Shown here one piece after another: positions 58,876 through 62,286 of a stretch of 62,286 nt of DNA (its first letter is position 1; the number at the start of each line of letters is the position of its first letter). The position numbers and the translations under genes were made by a program. The notes under the pieces were generated by a model. The model saw nothing but the letters and a program-made list of their open reading frames with translations, made no database searches and was not told the DNA's origin. Origin of the DNA: Pseudomonadota bacterium (GTDB lineage Archaea; Thermoplasmatota; SW-10-69-26; JACQPN01; JAJPHT01); NCBI GenBank assembly GCA_021325135.1, contig JAJPHT010000012.1:1-62286 (forward strand), written 5' to 3'.

Positions 58876-59133
58876 ATGCGCTCGCAGCCCGCAGCCTGGG
58901 CCGCCTCCCTCCTGGCGGGCCTCCTGGGGTGGATCGCGGGCCCCAGCCTGGCCGCGCTCCTGCCCGCGGCGTCGCGGGCGCCGCCCCTGGCCTTCGCCCT
59001 CTCCCGGGGGCTCGCCTGGGGCCTGGCCGGCGCGACGCGGGCCCTCCTGGCCCCGGGCCACCCCAATCTTCAAGCGGCGGACGCCCCTGAGCGAAATCCA
59101 TGCCCACCCGCGACGAGGTCCTGGCCGCCCTGA
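58876..59133 (+). CDS. Possible small membrane protein
   Basis: The 85-residue reading has one or two Gly/Ala-rich hydrophobic stretches and a Pro-rich end that overlaps the SufT-like gene. Its codon bias is not decisive, and the second half is probably 5-prime sequence of that gene. It is listed at low confidence. Confidence 0.25.
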   Translation: MRSQPAAWAASLLAGLLGWIAGPSLAALLPAASRAPPLAFALSRGLAWGLAGATRALLAPGHPNLQAADAPERNPCPPATRSWPP

Positions 59134-59417
59134 AGGAGGTCTACGACCCCGAGATCCCGGTGAACATCGTGGACCTGGGCCTCGTCTACCGCGTCGACTT
59201 CCCGACGCCGGAGACCGTGGACATCGACATGACGCTCACCGGGATGGGCTGCCCCGTGGGCCCCGCCATGGTGGAGATGGTCCGGCAGACCGCCCTCATG
59301 GTGCCCGGCCTCACCGACGCCAGGGTCAACCTTGTCTGGCGCCCCGCGTGGGACCCCAAGAAGGCGACCGAGGACGGCAAGGTCATGCTCTCCGCCATGG
59401 GCGTGCGCGTGGACTGA
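59100..59417 (+). CDS. MIP18/SufT-like iron-sulfur assembly protein
   Basis: The 105-residue domain has the DUF59 signature: VYDPEIPVNIVDLGLVY, MTLTGMGCPVGPAM with the conserved Cys, and a VNLVWRPAWDP end. These proteins help load iron-sulfur clusters. A TATA-like CAATCTTCAAG lies about 35 nt upstream. Confidence 0.85.
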   Translation: MPTRDEVLAALKEVYDPEIPVNIVDLGLVYRVDFPTPETVDIDMTLTGMGCPVGPAMVEMVRQTALMVPGLTDARVNLVWRPAWDPKKATEDGKVMLSAMGVRVD

Positions 59418-59423
59418 GCCTTG

Positions 59424-60458
59424 TCAAGTCGCGGTGGCGGCCTCGCGCTGGGATAACCCTCCGTATCCATCCAGCCAGGAGAATTCCGAGGTCGGGATCA
59501 GCGCCCAATGCATGGTCACGTTGGCCGCAACGCCGTCGGTCAGGCGCAGCTTGGCGGCCCAGGGGCGGCCTTCGTTCGTGAGCACGACCCCGAGCGTCAC
59601 GCCGCTGATGGGCAGGCCGAAATCCGTCTCGTGGGCTTCCCAATGGACGGAATCCGTCACGTTGTACGCCAGCGAGCCGCCGGGGAACGCCGGCAGGTCC
59701 ACCCGCCAACTCACCCTCTCGTGGCAGCGGGTCTCGCCCGGATCGAACTCGTCCGACGCCGTCGGGGTCGCCACGGTCAGCAACACCTTGGCCGACCTTT
59801 CCGCCATACGGGGCGGCGCAGGGTCGTCGAAGAGCTGGCCCGTGCGCGCGTCGACGAACGCCCACACCCGGTGCGAAGGATCGGCCCCTGAGATGCCAAT
59901 CCGCCAGAAGGGCCCCGGGTGGCTCTCCCAGAAGGGGCGCCAGCAGGCCCAGTCGCGGCCGTCCATGAGGACGAACGCCATGGAGGCCCCGGGGCCGTCG
60001 AGGATCCTCGCCAGGGTGGCGTTCGCGCGCACCGCGGCGGCCGCCTGGGACGAGTCCAGCGAGAAGTCCCCGACAGGGGGCGGTTGCGAAAAGGGCCAAT
60101 CGAACCACGTCTGATGCTCCGTGGCGTTGTAGGCCGTGCTCAGGATGCGCAGCTCGTAAGGCATCGCGTAGACCGTGACGAATTGGTCCGGCTTGTCGAG
60201 CGACGTGAAGGCGTATGTCCAGCTCCAGTCGCGCCCTTCGCTTCCCGCGATGCCGATGAGCTTGGCGCCGCGGCTCCACTTCCTCGCCTCCTTGTAGGCG
60301 GCCTCCAGGCTGGACTTCGCCGTGTCGTGGCGTGCCGGCGGGCCCGTCACGTCAAGGCACCCTGGTGCTATCAAAAGCAGCGCCAGCAGGGCTGGCAGCC
60401 ATGGCTTCCGTCGCTCTCCCTCGCGGTGGGGCGACGGGGGTCGGGTCCTGAGCCTCAC
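59424..60458 (-). CDS. Secreted lipoprotein of unknown function
   Basis: From the GTG at 60458 the product is 344 residues; it lies 27 nt below a CTATTATG box. An ATG at 60482 overlaps that box and is less likely. The lipobox is IAPGC. The outer part has two similar beta halves (WDW or WSWTY motifs, and VWAFVDARTGQLFDD) like PepSY-type domains, a weak comparison. No catalytic residues are clear. Probably a surface lipoprotein. Confidence 0.6.
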   Translation of the reverse strand: MRLRTRPPSPHREGERRKPWLPALLALLLIAPGCLDVTGPPARHDTAKSSLEAAYKEARKWSRGAKLIGIAGSEGRDWSWTYAFTSLDKPDQFVTVYAMPYELRILSTAYNATEHQTWFDWPFSQPPPVGDFSLDSSQAAAAVRANATLARILDGPGASMAFVLMDGRDWACWRPFWESHPGPFWRIGISGADPSHRVWAFVDARTGQLFDDPAPPRMAERSAKVLLTVATPTASDEFDPGETRCHERVSWRVDLPAFPGGSLAYNVTDSVHWEAHETDFGLPISGVTLGVVLTNEGRPWAAKLRLTDGVAANVTMHWALIPTSEFSWLDGYGGLSQREAATAT

Positions 60459-60633
60459 GGGGGCCGCAGCGGCCCCCCGCATAATAGAGTTGTAACTCGC
60501 GCCCTCGGCCGCAAGGAGATTTCCACCTTGGGCGCGGGTCGAGCGGGGAGCCGCAGGCGCGGCTCCCAAGCGGTCGCCCGTCCGGGATCGACGACGCGGG
60601 ACGGTCCGCCTCCGCGCCCCTCCGAGGGGTGAA

Positions 60634-60641
60634 GGCTTAAG
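60634..60641 (+). promoter_or_regulatory. TATA-like promoter of gcvPA
   Basis: AAGGCTTAAG lies 28 nt before the GTG at 60666 and implies a leaderless transcript for the glycine decarboxylase genes. Confidence 0.55.
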
Positions 60642-60665
60642 ACGCGCACCCCCGTCCCGCCTCAC

Positions 60666-62009
60666 GTGAACCACTTCCTGACGGGCGCTTCCGACGAGGA
60701 GGCCATGCTTCGCGCGCTCGACGTGAAGAGCGTCGACGACCTGTTCGCGGACGTCCCCCAGCAGGTGCGCACGAAGCTCAAGCTGCCCGCGGGCCGCAGC
60801 GAGCAGGAGGTCTTCCGCGAGATGAAGGCCATGCTCGCGCGCAACGCGGACTTCGACAAGAGGCCCCACTTCCTGGGCGCGGGGAGCTATCAGCACTACG
60901 TCCCCCAGGCCGTGCTGCCCCTCATCCTGCGCGGCGAGTTCTACACCTCGTACACGCCCTACCAGCCCGAGATCCTCCAGGGCTACCTCCAGGCGATGTT
61001 CGAGTACCAGACCTACGCCACGCGCCTGCTGGAATTGGAGGTCAGCAACGTCTCCATGTACGACGGGCCCACCGCGCTGGCGGAGGCGGCCATGATGGCC
61101 GTGCGCGCGAACCGCGGGAAGAAGGTGCTCCTGCCGCGCAACCTCTCGTGGGAGAAGAAGAGCATCGTGAAGAACTACCTCGCGGGCCTTGCGGTCCAGA
61201 TCGAGGAGTTCGGCTTCGACGCCACGAGCGGCGAGATGGACCTCGCGGACCTGGAGCGCCGCGTGACGCCCGACACCGCGGCCGTCGTGCTCCAGAACCC
61301 CAACTTCTTCGGCGTCTGGGAGAGCAGGGCCGCCGACGTGCGCGTCCTGCTGGACCGCAAGGTGCCCAAGGCGTTCTACGTCGTGGACGTGGGCGACCCC
61401 TTCAGCCTCGGCCTCGCGCGCGGGCCCGGCGCCTACGGCGCGGACGTCGCGGTGGGCGAGGGGGGCGCCATCGGCAACCACCCCAGCTTCGGCGGGCCCG
61501 CGCTGGGCATGTTCGCCACGCGCTGGGAGCACGTGCGCAAGATGCCCGGCCGCATCGTGGGCGAGACGGTGGACAGCCACGGCCAGCGCGCGTATTGCCT
61601 CACCTTCAGCACGCGCGAGCAGCACATCCGCCGCGACAAGGCCACGTCCAACATCTGCTCCAACGAGGCGCTGAACGCGCTGGCGTTCAGCGTCCACCTG
61701 GCGCTCCTGGGCGAGCGCGGCTTCCGCGAGGCGGCGGAGACGTGCGCCGCCCGCGCAGCCGAGGCGCGCCAGGTCCTCTCCCGCGCGGCGGGTGTCACGC
61801 CCGCCTTCCGCGGCGCGCACTTCCACGAGTTCGTCCTCCGGCACGAGCGCCCCGTTGCCGAGCTGGAGGCGAAGCTGCAGAAGGCCGGCCTGCGCGGCGG
61901 GCTCGACCTCACCGCCCAGCTCCCCGAGCTTGGGCACGCGAGCCTCTGGTGCGCGACGGAGATGCACACGCCTGACGTCCTCGCCCGCCTCAAGGAGGCG
62001 ATCGCGTGA
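60666..62009 (+). CDS. gcvPA: Glycine dehydrogenase (decarboxylating) subunit 1
   Basis: The 447 residues match the N-terminal half of P-protein: [32 protein letters not shown], the [10 protein letters not shown] segment, and [11 protein letters not shown]. With GcvPB it decarboxylates glycine and hands the aminomethyl group to the H protein. Split P-protein is normal in archaea and many bacteria. Its stop overlaps the gcvPB start. Confidence 0.95.
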   Translation: MNHFLTGASDEEAMLRALDVKSVDDLFADVPQQVRTKLKLPAGRSEQEVFREMKAMLARNADFDKRPHFLGAGSYQHYVPQAVLPLILRGEFYTSYTPYQPEILQGYLQAMFEYQTYATRLLELEVSNVSMYDGPTALAEAAMMAVRANRGKKVLLPRNLSWEKKSIVKNYLAGLAVQIEEFGFDATSGEMDLADLERRVTPDTAAVVLQNPNFFGVWESRAADVRVLLDRKVPKAFYVVDVGDPFSLGLARGPGAYGADVAVGEGGAIGNHPSFGGPALGMFATRWEHVRKMPGRIVGETVDSHGQRAYCLTFSTREQHIRRDKATSNICSNEALNALAFSVHLALLGERGFREAAETCAARAAEARQVLSRAAGVTPAFRGAHFHEFVLRHERPVAELEAKLQKAGLRGGLDLTAQLPELGHASLWCATEMHTPDVLARLKEAIA

Positions 62010-62286
62010 GCCCGCGGCAGCACAAGGACGGCAGCCTGCCGCAGTTCCGCCAGGCGAAGTGGCACACGCCCACGCTCTTCGAGATGGACCGGGGCGAGGT
62101 GGGCGACCACTACAGCGCGGGCGCCAAGGGCGGCGACCGCGTGCCCGCCGCGCTCGCGCGCGACCGCGTGGGTCTCCCCACCCTCGCGCAGGTGGACGTG
62201 GTGCGCCACTACACGCGCCTCTCGCAGAAGAACATCGGCGTGGACACGAGCTTCTACCCCCTGGGCTCGTGCACCATGAAGCTCAA
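62006..62286 (+). CDS. gcvPB: Glycine dehydrogenase subunit 2, partial
   Basis: The GTG overlaps the gcvPA stop. The visible 93 codons include the conserved [20 protein letters not shown] and GSCTMKL of GcvPB. The pyridoxal-phosphate lysine lies further downstream and is cut off by the window end. Confidence 0.93.
   Translation, partial: MSPRQHKDGSLPQFRQAKWHTPTLFEMDRGEVGDHYSAGAKGGDRVPAALARDRVGLPTLAQVDVVRHYTRLSQKNIGVDTSFYPLGSCTMKL

Noticed and set aside
1..62286. CRISPR array
   Set aside because: No regularly spaced direct repeats with unique spacers are seen, and no cas genes are present.

Overview
The window looks like a chromosomal piece from a high-GC archaeon, most likely a Thermoplasmatota-type lineage; the phylum is an inference. 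The archaeal signs are an archaeal-style SRP54, a DUF63 membrane protein, an HTH_10 (Bat-type) regulator remnant, proteins with archaeal type IV pilin N-termini, several KaiC/RadA-like proteins, a tRNA-Ser with a G discriminator and no encoded CCA, and many start codons lying only 26-32 nt below TATA-like boxes, which implies leaderless mRNAs.

Bases 1 to about 15,950 form an accessory island. A very GC-rich, gene-poor 1.2 kb stretch is followed by a secretion cluster: a lipoprotein subtilase, four small secreted cysteine-rich proteins (two are clear paralogues), a membrane-anchored regulator with two winged-helix domains, an FKBP-like surface protein, a trypsin-like protease and a polytopic membrane protein. 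Then comes a 4 kb zone (8.67-12.57 kb) with little confident coding but a family of paired hairpins. Two of these, 2.9 kb apart, share conserved blocks and have stems that differ by compensating changes. The island ends with small genes, a tyrosine recombinase and a coiled-coil/winged-helix partner. It abuts a truncated HTH_10 gene, which suggests insertion into that gene.

Bases 16-38.7 kb carry a surface-structure and signalling region. It holds a histidine kinase and response regulator, a pilin-like protein, a 1,186-residue pilin fused to phage-tail-fibre-like repeats, a divergent HYR-repeat adhesin, a pilus/archaellum-type ATPase with two membrane platform proteins, and a KaiC-like / RecA-GTPase fusion / roadblock / V4R-like operon. 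A second kinase and response regulator, a triple-KaiC protein and a PAS-V4R sensor follow. Together these suggest a regulated type IV pilus or adhesin system.

Bases 38.7-62.3 kb are mostly housekeeping and surface genes: a flavoprotein, iron-permease-like protein, dual-specificity phosphatase, Maf, Dus, paired lipoproteins, tRNA-Ser(CGA), metzincin-like protease, a PlsC plus left-handed beta-helix acyltransferase pair, a second trypsin-like protease, SRP54, a SufT/MIP18-like protein and the glycine decarboxylase genes gcvPA and gcvPB (the latter cut by the window end). Three copies of a long perfect palindrome are scattered through intergenic spaces.
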